Below, one piece after another: positions 1 through 9,220 of a DNA stretch of 64,000 nt. Numbering within the stretch: the first letter of the stretch is position 1; each line of letters starts with the position of its first letter. Source of the DNA: Rhodosorus marinus (taxonomy: Eukaryota; Rhodophyta; Stylonematophyceae; Stylonematales; Stylonemataceae); assembly GCA_029953675.1 (NCBI GenBank), contig JAMWBK010000011.1, positions 1,054,001 through 1,118,000 on the forward strand, given 5' to 3'. The notes under the pieces are model-generated. The model saw only the letters and a list, made by a program, of their open reading frames with translations. It did no database searches and had not been told where the DNA came from. A program made the translations under genes and the position numbers.

Positions 1-303
1 GGAGCGCTCGGGTCGGTTGAAGGCAGGCCCCGCTGTGCCGTGCGGATCCGCGGGGACGTCCACCGGGGGGTATGGGGCAGGCGCGGAGGCGGAGAAGCGC
101 TCCAAATAGGCGATCAGCAGGGGCAGGCGGTGTTCCTGGGAAGCAGTCACAAGAAGACTCGTCAGTTTCGAGCAGATCCCATGGGCCAACTCGTCAGCGC
201 AGTCCGTGAGGGTGGCCGCGGTACTAAACCCGCCCACGCTGAGCTCCACGCGCGCTGAGAGAACGGCTCCGTCCACCGGAATAGGTGGGGAAACCCCAAC
301 CAT
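1..303 (-). CDS. 5' part of an unidentified protein gene, runs off the left edge
   Basis: Read on the minus strand, an open frame begins with ATG at 303-301 and stays open for 101 codons to the window edge, with an in-frame TGA 15 codons upstream. The stretch is clearly more GC-rich than the DNA next to it. Its translation has the texture of a real cytosolic protein: mixed hydrophobic and charged segments around residues 5-70, then a Pro/Ala-rich part around residues 75-100. There is no signal peptide and no resemblance to the GH86 family. I do not recognise it. The stop and most of the gene lie outside the window, so neither function nor completeness can be judged. It could also be a chance open frame in GC-rich DNA. 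Confidence 0.45.
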   Translation of the reverse strand, partial: MVGVSPPIPVDGAVLSARVELSVGGFSTAATLTDCADELAHGICSKLTSLLVTASQEHRLPLLIAYLERFSASAPAPYPPVDVPADPHGTAGPAFNRPERS

Positions 304-1414
304 AACGATAGGAAGGTGTGAAAAACCGATTCCCCCACAATATCGTCAATGCGCCTTTTCGCGGCCAAAATGTGCGGTTCGCTTGTACTCAACGTTGTTA
401 GACTGGTGAGTACCAAAAAGGGCAAGTTGCGCTTGATCTCGTGGGTTCAGTAATTTATTTTTCCCTCGTGACTTGTTTTCACGTGACTATAGAGACACCC
501 GCAAATAGTTTTGTTTATGTATGGAGAGAGGATGTATTCGGACTCTCGAAGAGGTTACTCGGCCTGAAGGGAAAAGGAGGTTTTATTGACTTTTTGCAAC
601 ATCCTTTCAAATCTGGAGTTCTCGGTATTTTGTGGATTTGATCGATTGTATGACACAGCATGTCAAGCTTGTTTTCTCTCGTCGTTTCATTCGGACCTCA
701 TCCGAGTCTCCGCAAGGAAACACATCCGGAGCTTAAAAAGGACCCCCTTGACGTCGCTTACAATTGTTGGCCGCAACGCAATGTATTTTCGACGCTCTAA
801 AACCCTCAACAACAGCATCAGACCGTGCAGCACCGTCTCCGAGTTTCCCGCCAAATTCAGCACTAGCAGTACACGTGCGCTGTGTACTTCAGTCTGTCCG
901 AAATCCTGCAAACACACAAAAAAAAATACAGTCCCTCAAAACACGTCCTTGGGAACTCGATGGACCAGAGTTTCGGGTAGAAAGCCTACTTTGCTCTAGA
1001 TGCTTACCAAATCAGCGTCATGCGAATCATGTGTATAGTAACGAGAATACGGCAGTCACCTTTTGCGTGCTAGTAGTGGAGGTTTTCCTCGTTTTCCCCC
1101 CTAACCTCAATTGTAGACAGCCCCCGGCTCTCTCTCTAACACGCCAACTCTTCAAGAAAATGTAAGAACGACTCTCGATACGCGGCAGGAGTGGAATTTT
1201 TCATCTTCTAGTTGATCGGGCTTGGCTAGAGCAAGCAGATTTTATTCGAGGCTCCATGCTAATAAGGGCCTGTATAAAACACCCCATTTCCTATTTTGCC
1301 GTCCTTTTGGGGAGGATTCCACTAGAACCACACCACCATCACCTTCTCCCAGTTACTGAATCGATTGCTCTTCCTGCTCACAGCTGACCATGAATCTCGC
1401 GACCCTAGGGTTCT
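304..1414. other. Intergenic, no gene seen
   Basis: This stretch holds only short overlapping open frames without recognisable motifs; the longest is about 137 codons (586-999, plus strand). A TTTATT (AATAAA on the minus strand) at 1241-1246, about 170 bp beyond the stop of the 2543-aa gene, is a possible polyadenylation signal for it. Confidence 0.5.
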
Positions 1415-4400
1415 CTAACTCAGCTCTGGATCAGTGAGCGCCCCGCTAAACTGCAGCAACGTGCAAAAGTCAACGAGACATTCGCTGTTTCCTACGTTGT
1501 ATAAGAGCACCTCGTTCGTGATTCCGGCGGCGTCAAAGACCATTTCCTTGTAGCCCCAGTCCCCATAGGGAATCGGAGTAACTGGCCCGAAGGAGTTCTT
1601 GCATAACCTGTTGTTCTGGTAGAGGATCTCCATGGTCAGCGGTCCCGATCCGCGGACATAGCACCGCATTCTGTACCGCTCGTCTCTGCTCAGCCACACA
1701 GTCTGACGAGCGACAGTCTCCGCGGGATAGAGGTACATAGCTCGCACGTTGCGCAGTGGCTGGACTGCGGAAAACTCAAGAGAACCGCTCACAGTCCATC
1801 GAAAATTCCTTTGGGGCTCAAAACTCGGGTTCTTCAGCTCCTGACCGGGCTCTAAAAGTACCGCTGGAGGATCCCATGTCGGGAAATCTGTTGCTAGGTT
1901 GTAAGCTCCCGAACCGACGTAAGGAGGGACCCCGTCAGTAGCGAGATAGAGTGAGCAGTCATCTACCCAGACGCCACCGCTCTGAGCTGCGGGATCACCG
2001 CCATCGTCTCGCTCCAGAACGATCTCATAGTCAGCTGAAAGAAGGATCTCAACGTCAACTTCCTGGTTCTTCCAGTCCGAGTTGTCCACATCGGACGTAT
2101 CTCCCAGATTCTCCGCATACATCGTCGAATCCCTCCAGATCGAAAGCCGGATGCTCCCCTTCACGTAGCAGTGCAATCTGTACACCTGGTTACGGCTCAA
2201 AGAGACGAGTTGTACTGCCTTTGAGCCCTCTTGTGTCAAGCTGAGAGCCTGCGTTCCACTGAAATTTTCAGATCTCGCCGTCTCGGCACCGTCAGAGAAA
2301 GCCCACACCCCAGCGTTCTCTTCGAAACTCGGGTCCGTCAAAAGTGAGTCGTACTCCGGATCCGTCTGTGCTCCCGAGAAAGGGAACAGGGTGCAAAAAT
2401 CGACCACGCACTCGCCGTCTCCGATGTTGTACAGAGATATATTCAGCGCTGCTTTCGTCGCATCAAAAATCACATCCTTGTATCCCCAATTGCCCCTCCC
2501 AATTATCGTCACCGCCCCGAACGAGTTCTTAGATATCCTCTCTCCCTGATAATTAACCTCCATGGTCAGTGACCCAGGTCCACGCACATAACACCTTAGC
2601 CTGTACCTCTCGTTCTGGTCCAAATACACCAACTGCGTTGCAACGGTGTTCGGGTAAACAAACATTGACCGCTCGCCTCTCAATGAGTCAACTACAGTGA
2701 ACTTGAGATCACCGTTCACAGTCCATCGAAAATTCCCCTGGGGCTCAAAACTCGGGTTCCTCAGCTCCTGACCTGACTCTAAAAGTACCGCTGGAGGATC
2801 CCATGTCGGGAGATCTGCTGGTAGGTTGTAAGCTCCCGAACCGACGTAAGGAGGGACCCCATCAGTAGCGAGATAGAGTGAGCAGTCATCTACCCATACG
2901 CCACCGCTCTGAGCTGCGGGATCACCACCATCGTCTCGCTCCAGAACGATCTCATAGTCAGCTGAGAAAAGGATCTCAAAGTCGACTTCCTGGCTCTTCC
3001 AGTCCGAGTTGTCCACATCGAATGTATCTCCCAGATTCTCCGCATACATCGTCGAATCCCTCCAGATCGAAAGCCGGATGCCTCCCTTCACGTAGCAGTG
3101 CAATCTGTACACCTGGTTACGGCTCAAAGAGACGAGTTGTACCGCCTTTGATCCGTCGCGCGTCAAGCTGAGAGCCTGCGTTACACTGAAACTTACAGAT
3201 GTTGCCAGCTCGGCACCGTCAGAGAGAGCCCACACCGCAGCGTCTTCTTCGAAGCTCGGGTCCCTCAAAAGTGAGTCGTACTCCGGATCCGTGAGTGGTC
3301 CCGAGTAAGGGAACAAAGTGCAAAAATCGACAACGCATTCGCTATCTCCGATGTTGTACAGAGATATATCCTGCGCTAGCTTCGTTGCATCATATATCAC
3401 ATCTTTGTATCCCCAGTCGCCTCTTCCGATCGGTGTCACCGCTCCGAACGAGTTCTTCGATATCCTCTCCCCTTGATGAGAAACCTCCATTGTCAACGAT
3501 CCAGGTCCCCGCACGTAACACCTTAGTCTGTACCTCACTTTCTGAGCTAAATATAACGACTGCGTTGCAACGGTGTTCGGGTAAACAAACATTGACCGTT
3601 GGTTCAGCAACGAGTCAATTGCGGTGAACTTGAGATCACCGCTCACAGTCCATCGAAAATTCCCTTGCGGCTCAAAACTCGGGTTCCCGAGCCCTTGACC
3701 TGACTCTAAAAGTACCGCTGGGGGATTCCATGTCGAGAGATCTGTTGGTAGGTTGTACGCACTGGACCCGACGTAAGGAGTGACCCCATCAGTAGCGAGA
3801 TAGAGTGAGCAGTCATCTACCCAGACGTCACCGCTCTGAGCTCCAGGCTCACCACCATCGTCTCGCTCCAGAACGATCTCGTAGTCAGCCGAGAGAAGGA
3901 TCTCAAAGTCGACTTCCTGGTTCTTCCAGTCCGAGTTGTTCACATTGAACGTATCTCTCAGATTGTCGGCATAGATTGTCGAATCACTCCAGATCGAAAG
4001 CCGGATGCCTCCCTTCACGTAGCAGTGCAGTCTGTACGCCTTGTTACGCCTCAAAGAGACGAGTTGTACTGCCTTTGACCCCTCCTGCGTCAAGCTGAGA
4101 GCCTGCGTTCCACTGAAACTTTCAGACGTCACCATCTCGGCACCGTCAGAGAGAGCCCATACCCCAGCGTCTTCTTCGAAGCTCGGGTCCGTCAAAAGTG
4201 AGTCGTACTCCGGATCCGTGAGTGGTCCCGAGAACCGGAACAAAGTGCAAAAATCGACAACGCACTCGCTATCTCCGATGTTATATAGAGATATATCCTG
4301 CGCTACCTTCGTCGCATCAAAAATTACATCTTTGTATCCCCAATCGCCTCTTTCGATCGGCGTCACCGCTCCGAACGAGTTTTTAGATATCCTCTCTCCC

Positions 4401-7400
4401 TGATGAGAAACCTCCATTGTCAACGATCCGGGTCCACGCACGTAACACCTTAACCTGTACCTCTCGTTCTGGTCCAAATACACCAACTGCGTTGCAACGG
4501 TGTTCGGGTAAACAAACATTGACCGTTGGTTCAGCAACGAGTCAATTGCGGTGAACTTGAGATCACCGCTCACAGTCCATCGAAAATTCCCTTGCGGCTC
4601 AAAACTCGGGTTCCCGAGCCCTTGACCTGACTCTAAAAGTACCGCTGGGGGATTCCATGTCGAGAGATCTGTTGGTAGGTTGTAAGCCCCGGAACCGACG
4701 TCAGGAGGGACCCCGTCAGTCGCCAGATAGAGTGAGCAGTCATCTACCCAGACGTCACCGCTCTGAGCTCCAGGCTCACCACCATCGTCTCGCTCTAGAA
4801 CGATCTCGTAGTCAGCCGACAGAAAGATCTCAAAGTCAACTTCCTGGTTCTCCCAGTCCGAGTTGTTCACATTGAACGTATCTCCCAGATTCTGCGCATA
4901 CATCGTCGAGTCACTCCAGATCGAAAGCCGGATGCCTCCCTTCACGTAGCAGTGCAATCTGTACGCCTTGTTACGCCTCAAAGAGACGAGTTGTACCGCC
5001 TTTGACCCCTCCTGCGTCAAGCTGAGAGCCTGCGTTCCACTGAAACTTTCAGACGTCACCATCTCGGCACCGTCAGAGAGAGCCCATACCCCAGCGTCTT
5101 CTTCGAAGCTCGGGTCCGTCAAAAGTGAGTCGTACTCCGGATCCGTGAGTGGTCCCGAGAACCGGAACAAAGTGCAAAAATCGACAACGCACTCGCTATC
5201 TCCGATGTTATATAGAGATATATCCTGCGCTACCTTCGTCGCATCAAAAATTACATCTTTGTATCCCCAATCGCCTCTTTCGATCGGCGTCACCGCTCCG
5301 AACGAGTTTTTAGATATCCTCTCTCCCTGATGAGAAACCTCCATTGTCAACGATCCGGGTCCACGCACGTAACACCTTAACCTGTACCTCTCGTTCTGGT
5401 CCAAATACACCAACTGCGTTGCAACGGTGTTCGGGTAAACAAACATTGACCGCTCGCCTATCAACGAGTCAACAACAGTGAACTTGAGATCACCGCTCAC
5501 AGTCCACCGGAAGTCGTATTGGTACTCAAAGCTTGGGTTCTTAATCTCCCCGTTGTCGCCAAGAAGTTCAACTGGCGGATCCCAAGGCGAAAGATCTGGT
5601 AGGTTGTAATCACCGGAGCCGACGTAAGGAGGGATGCCGTCAGCTGCTGCATAGAGGGAGCAGTCATCTGTCCAGACCCCATTCCTCTGGCGGCTCGGAA
5701 CACCCCCATTGTCTCGCACAAAGGTCAGCTCGTACTCGCCGGATTCTTCGATCATCACGTCGACTTCTTGATTGTTCCATTCGGAATTCGGTTCCGGAAA
5801 CGTGTCTCCAAAGTTCTCTGCGTACAAGATTGAATCCTTCCATAGCGTGAAGTGGATGTTCCCTGTTGAGTAGCAGTGCCACCTGTAGATATTTCCTCCG
5901 TCCAAATAGACGCGTTGAACGGCTGTTGATCCCTCCTGGGCGAGCCGGAGGCCCCGCACGCCCGTAAATGTTCTAAATCCCCGTATACTCGCGCCATTGG
6001 AGAACAACCACGGCTCGGTGCCTTGCTCGAAACTAGGATTTTGCACAAGTTGCTCGTTTTCAGGATCTGTGATCGGCCCCGAGTACTTGAACATGGTGCA
6101 GAAGTCAACGATGCATTCACTGTCCCCGTCGTTGTAGAGGAAAACATCCATCGCAATCTTCGGCGCGACGAAGACTACATCCTTGTACCCCCACGAACCA
6201 TATCCGATCGGCGTTACAGGACCAAATGCGTTCTTGGACACACGATCTCCTTGAAACGATACCTCCATGGTAAGCGATCCCGGCCCATTAACATAACAAC
6301 GTAATCTGTACGTATCTTCTAGGTCTAAGAAGACGGTCTGGTTTAGCACCGTGCCTGGGAAAACAACCATCGCCCGAGTTCCTTCCAAATTGTTTTGCCC
6401 GGTCAACTGTAGAGGGCCGGTGACACTCCATCGAAAGTCTGCGGTCGAAAATTCAAAGCTCGGGTTTCTAATAACTCCATCGTCGCCCAGAAGTTCCGCT
6501 GGTGGATCCCACGCAGGTATTGGCTCGGGAGGGTAGTTGACAGATGCCGAGCCGACGAAGGGTGGAACGTTGCCAGCAGCGTAAAGAGAACACTCATCTG
6601 CCCGAACCCCTGCGCTCTGGAGGCCTCGAGTACCACCATTGTCTCGCTCGATGACAATGTCGTATTCGCCCGAGCTGCGGATCAGAAAATCGAACTCTTG
6701 ATTCTTCCACCGGTTGTCTGGCCCTGGAAACGTGTTGCGGAGACTGTCACCGAAGATCGCCGAGTCATCCAATATCGAGAAGCGGATGCTCCCTCTCACG
6801 TAGCAGTGCAGCCTGTACACATTGTTTTCTCTGAGGTAGACGCGTTGAACGGCCTTGGCCCCTTCCTGACCGAGTCTGAGGCGATTAGCTCCCGTGAAAG
6901 CCTGGGCACTGCTCTGGAATTCGGCCCCGTCCAGCAAAGACCACGCTCCGTCTTGTTCTTCGAAGCTGGGGTCCTTCAAAAGCTGCTCTGCGTTGGGTGG
7001 AGACCTATACGGGTAGTCCTCAGGATTGGTTAGCGTTCCACACGGCAGACCTTCGTTTACCCCACCACCCAAGAGGCAGCACGCTCCCCCCACGCATTCA
7101 TCAACTTCCAAAACCACGCTGCTCAGCCAGCCGCCATCGTCAGAGTACTGCACCTTAATCTCCGGAGATGATCCCAGATCTTCCAGCCTGTAGGGAACGA
7201 CAAAAGTCCCAAAGTACCTGGCGTCATAGTTCCGCTTCGGACCAGCCATTCGCTCGTCATAGTCGGCAATCGGTTCTGCGGCATCGTTTACCCACACCTT
7301 GGGCTTGGCATCGTCGGAGAGCCTTCTGGAGTGTGAGATACGTATGTAACCAACGCCGTTCGGACTCTGTGGAACGCCGCTGAACTGAAACGTATAGGTC

Positions 7401-9046
7401 TCGTTCGCATCAACGGGCACGGGATATTCCCGAGTTTGTCCAGTACTGTCCAAGATCTCGCCCATGTAGTGCCTTGACCTCTCAACCTTGCGAAGTTCAC
7501 GTACAGGTGTAGTGAAGGTAACTGCCAGAACGTGCATCGCCTCCGGTTCGATCTGGACGCTTTCCGGAAGGGAACTAAGAGTCGAGTTGCTCCACCTGAC
7601 CGTTCCTGCTCGTGCGATACTCTGAGCTATGTCGTCCGCAGTCGGTTCGCCCTCCTCCAGCCAGAGTTTTCTTTCAACAACGCTCTCTACCACGCCAGAT
7701 CCGAATGGAAGGTTCAGATCGACCTGGGCCGCATCGCTTTCTGTGGCCAGGTTCTGAAGCAGAACGTAGGCGCGGTTCGAGTTCGCCACAGAGAGAACCT
7801 TGACGTATGGATCGTCGCTATAGGAGTACACAAAATCTCCTTCAACGCCTTTAAACAGCTCCAAGTAGTGCAGAAGCTCCGTCCACTCGAGCACGTCGTC
7901 TTTTCCTCCATCAGTAAGCGACCACGGATATGGATGGGTCAAGCCGTTCCGGCTATCCGTCGGATCCAAAGTTAGAAAGTTAATAAACTTGAGGACATTG
8001 TCGTGTACTCTTATTGTACTCATAAACGCCTTGAACGCGTCGGCCATAATGATAAAGTCCCTTCCACCAGTCGGCGGGAGAGATTCCCGGGTGTCCTTCG
8101 AGTGCCATGAGCCGTGATACGCACCGGTCTCAGTTATCATGTACTTGATGGGTTTACCATCATCAGATGTCTTCACCGTATAAGTCTCCAAAAGATCCAG
8201 ATTGGCGTCCTGGACGGCACCTCCCGATGAGTACGGATGTTGCGAGATGAAGTCGACACAGCCTGCACTGCGTGCAGAGTCGATAAAGTTCTTCATACGT
8301 GTCTGCCATCGACTAAAATTCTGAAGATGTGGTCTGCCGCTGTTTGCCCCTGGCCCTCCGGCGAGCATGTCAGGGTTTGCCGCTTTAATATCCCTACACA
8401 TTTGACCGCAAATGTTTCCGATCCTGCTGACCACCGAGTATTCGGACTCCTCTGGATATCGCTTGAACATCCTATACTCGCCCATCGGTTCATTGAAACA
8501 CTCCGAGTATCGTGGCTTTGGAAATCCCTCCTCAGCGTTGAAGAATCTGCTGAAGTACTCCCCGGAGAACGCGGCGGCATCGGAGATAAGTTGATCGCTG
8601 TGCTGGAACCTGAGTAACTGGTCTGCCCTGTCAGTAGCGACTCGCTCTTCGTCTATCATTCTCTTCCTGAGAGGGTCGCAGTTGGCGCATTTAATCTGGT
8701 TAAGTCTTAGTGCACCTTCCTCCTCGAGTCCGTCCACGCCGTCCGGGAAGCCCTGTGATCCTGAGAAAGGACCCTCATTCGACGACCTGGTAAACCGCAC
8801 GTCCAGGTCCATCGCGAGGTACTCCATCATAGCCCGCGCGTTCGTCGGCGACGCGAGGTTTCCATGAGCGTTAACGAATCGGTGTCGATCGAACACTTGC
8901 TCTCCGTTCGTTACCAAAGTCGTTCGGAAATCAACAGTCACAACCGCGCCCTTGATGCTCAGCACCAGCATCAATAACACCAGCACCACCTCGCTCGAAG
9001 CCATCGACCTCATCCTCGGAGTTATGGGACAGCCTGTCTTCCTCAT
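1415..9046 (-). CDS. Secreted GH86-like galactan hydrolase with twelve CBM-like modules
   Basis: This 2543-residue single-exon protein starts with ATG at 9046. ATGs at residues 12 or 15 would leave a cleaner signal peptide (hydrophobic core about residues 19-31). Residues about 35-400 resemble family GH86: a VNAHG motif near 60, a CxxC pair at 120/123, CFNEP with the predicted acid/base Glu186, and ITETG with the predicted nucleophile Glu306. YPWSL near 374 and a W-x5-Y-x-EL-x-KGVEGD segment follow. Residues about 400-650 look like the beta-sandwich part, ending in a hinge with CCLLGG. From about 688 to the end there are twelve CBM4/9-like jelly-roll modules, in six A/B pairs of 309 residues each. 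Each module carries NPSFE at its start and two or three conserved Cys. The expected role is extracellular cleavage of agar- or porphyran-type galactan with very multivalent binding. No enzyme specificity can be read from the sequence. Confidence 0.86.
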   Translation of the reverse strand: MRKTGCPITPRMRSMASSEVVLVLLMLVLSIKGAVVTVDFRTTLVTNGEQVFDRHRFVNAHGNLASPTNARAMMEYLAMDLDVRFTRSSNEGPFSGSQGFPDGVDGLEEEGALRLNQIKCANCDPLRKRMIDEERVATDRADQLLRFQHSDQLISDAAAFSGEYFSRFFNAEEGFPKPRYSECFNEPMGEYRMFKRYPEESEYSVVSRIGNICGQMCRDIKAANPDMLAGGPGANSGRPHLQNFSRWQTRMKNFIDSARSAGCVDFISQHPYSSGGAVQDANLDLLETYTVKTSDDGKPIKYMITETGAYHGSWHSKDTRESLPPTGGRDFIIMADAFKAFMSTIRVHDNVLKFINFLTLDPTDSRNGLTHPYPWSLTDGGKDDVLEWTELLHYLELFKGVEGDFVYSYSDDPYVKVLSVANSNRAYVLLQNLATESDAAQVDLNLPFGSGVVESVVERKLWLEEGEPTADDIAQSIARAGTVRWSNSTLSSLPESVQIEPEAMHVLAVTFTTPVRELRKVERSRHYMGEILDSTGQTREYPVPVDANETYTFQFSGVPQSPNGVGYIRISHSRRLSDDAKPKVWVNDAAEPIADYDERMAGPKRNYDARYFGTFVVPYRLEDLGSSPEIKVQYSDDGGWLSSVVLEVDECVGGACCLLGGGVNEGLPCGTLTNPEDYPYRSPPNAEQLLKDPSFEEQDGAWSLLDGAEFQSSAQAFTGANRLRLGQEGAKAVQRVYLRENNVYRLHCYVRGSIRFSILDDSAIFGDSLRNTFPGPDNRWKNQEFDFLIRSSGEYDIVIERDNGGTRGLQSAGVRADECSLYAAGNVPPFVGSASVNYPPEPIPAWDPPAELLGDDGVIRNPSFEFSTADFRWSVTGPLQLTGQNNLEGTRAMVVFPGTVLNQTVFLDLEDTYRLRCYVNGPGSLTMEVSFQGDRVSKNAFGPVTPIGYGSWGYKDVVFVAPKIAMDVFLYNDGDSECIVDFCTMFKYSGPITDPENEQLVQNPSFEQGTEPWLFSNGASIRGFRTFTGVRGLRLAQEGSTAVQRVYLDGGNIYRWHCYSTGNIHFTLWKDSILYAENFGDTFPEPNSEWNNQEVDVMIEESGEYELTFVRDNGGVPSRQRNGVWTDDCSLYAAADGIPPYVGSGDYNLPDLSPWDPPVELLGDNGEIKNPSFEYQYDFRWTVSGDLKFTVVDSLIGERSMFVYPNTVATQLVYLDQNERYRLRCYVRGPGSLTMEVSHQGERISKNSFGAVTPIERGDWGYKDVIFDATKVAQDISLYNIGDSECVVDFCTLFRFSGPLTDPEYDSLLTDPSFEEDAGVWALSDGAEMVTSESFSGTQALSLTQEGSKAVQLVSLRRNKAYRLHCYVKGGIRLSIWSDSTMYAQNLGDTFNVNNSDWENQEVDFEIFLSADYEIVLERDDGGEPGAQSGDVWVDDCSLYLATDGVPPDVGSGAYNLPTDLSTWNPPAVLLESGQGLGNPSFEPQGNFRWTVSGDLKFTAIDSLLNQRSMFVYPNTVATQLVYLDQNERYRLRCYVRGPGSLTMEVSHQGERISKNSFGAVTPIERGDWGYKDVIFDATKVAQDISLYNIGDSECVVDFCTLFRFSGPLTDPEYDSLLTDPSFEEDAGVWALSDGAEMVTSESFSGTQALSLTQEGSKAVQLVSLRRNKAYRLHCYVKGGIRLSIWSDSTIYADNLRDTFNVNNSDWKNQEVDFEILLSADYEIVLERDDGGEPGAQSGDVWVDDCSLYLATDGVTPYVGSSAYNLPTDLSTWNPPAVLLESGQGLGNPSFEPQGNFRWTVSGDLKFTAIDSLLNQRSMFVYPNTVATQSLYLAQKVRYRLRCYVRGPGSLTMEVSHQGERISKNSFGAVTPIGRGDWGYKDVIYDATKLAQDISLYNIGDSECVVDFCTLFPYSGPLTDPEYDSLLRDPSFEEDAAVWALSDGAELATSVSFSVTQALSLTRDGSKAVQLVSLSRNQVYRLHCYVKGGIRLSIWRDSTMYAENLGDTFDVDNSDWKSQEVDFEILFSADYEIVLERDDGGDPAAQSGGVWVDDCSLYLATDGVPPYVGSGAYNLPADLPTWDPPAVLLESGQELRNPSFEPQGNFRWTVNGDLKFTVVDSLRGERSMFVYPNTVATQLVYLDQNERYRLRCYVRGPGSLTMEVNYQGERISKNSFGAVTIIGRGNWGYKDVIFDATKAALNISLYNIGDGECVVDFCTLFPFSGAQTDPEYDSLLTDPSFEENAGVWAFSDGAETARSENFSGTQALSLTQEGSKAVQLVSLSRNQVYRLHCYVKGSIRLSIWRDSTMYAENLGDTSDVDNSDWKNQEVDVEILLSADYEIVLERDDGGDPAAQSGGVWVDDCSLYLATDGVPPYVGSGAYNLATDFPTWDPPAVLLEPGQELKNPSFEPQRNFRWTVSGSLEFSAVQPLRNVRAMYLYPAETVARQTVWLSRDERYRMRCYVRGSGPLTMEILYQNNRLCKNSFGPVTPIPYGDWGYKEMVFDAAGITNEVLLYNVGNSECLVDFCTLLQFSGALTDPELS
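1418..6985 (-). repeat. Six in-frame 927-bp coding repeats (A+B module pairs)
   Basis: The CBM-like part of the 2543-aa gene is a tandem array with an exact 927-bp (309-codon) period. For example, 4041-4403 and 4968-5330 read the same 927 bp apart, as do closely similar stretches at 1951-2244 and 2878-3171. The four pairs nearest the C-terminus are close to identical over long stretches, while the two pairs next to the catalytic domain are more diverged. That pattern suggests recent unequal crossing-over or gene conversion at the C-terminal end. Confidence 0.9.
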
Positions 9047-9212
9047 TTTTTTGGATTAGAATGCTCTCCTAACTTTTCACCTCCTCAAGGCGCGTATCAG
9101 TTTCCAATCCAGAGTTCGACCTTCGGGTTAAATAAACTTCACTCTCCTCGTGCTTCCCTACCTTCCGCGCTTCTACGTGCATGTTGGCTGCGCACTGTAT
9201 GCCGCTCACGGA

Positions 9213-9220
9213 GGTTTATA
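9213..9220 (-). promoter_or_regulatory. TATA-like box of the 2543-aa gene
   Basis: The minus strand reads TATAAACC here, about 170 bp before the ATG. It is one of a series of TATA-like motifs before the genes of this family. Confidence 0.35.
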
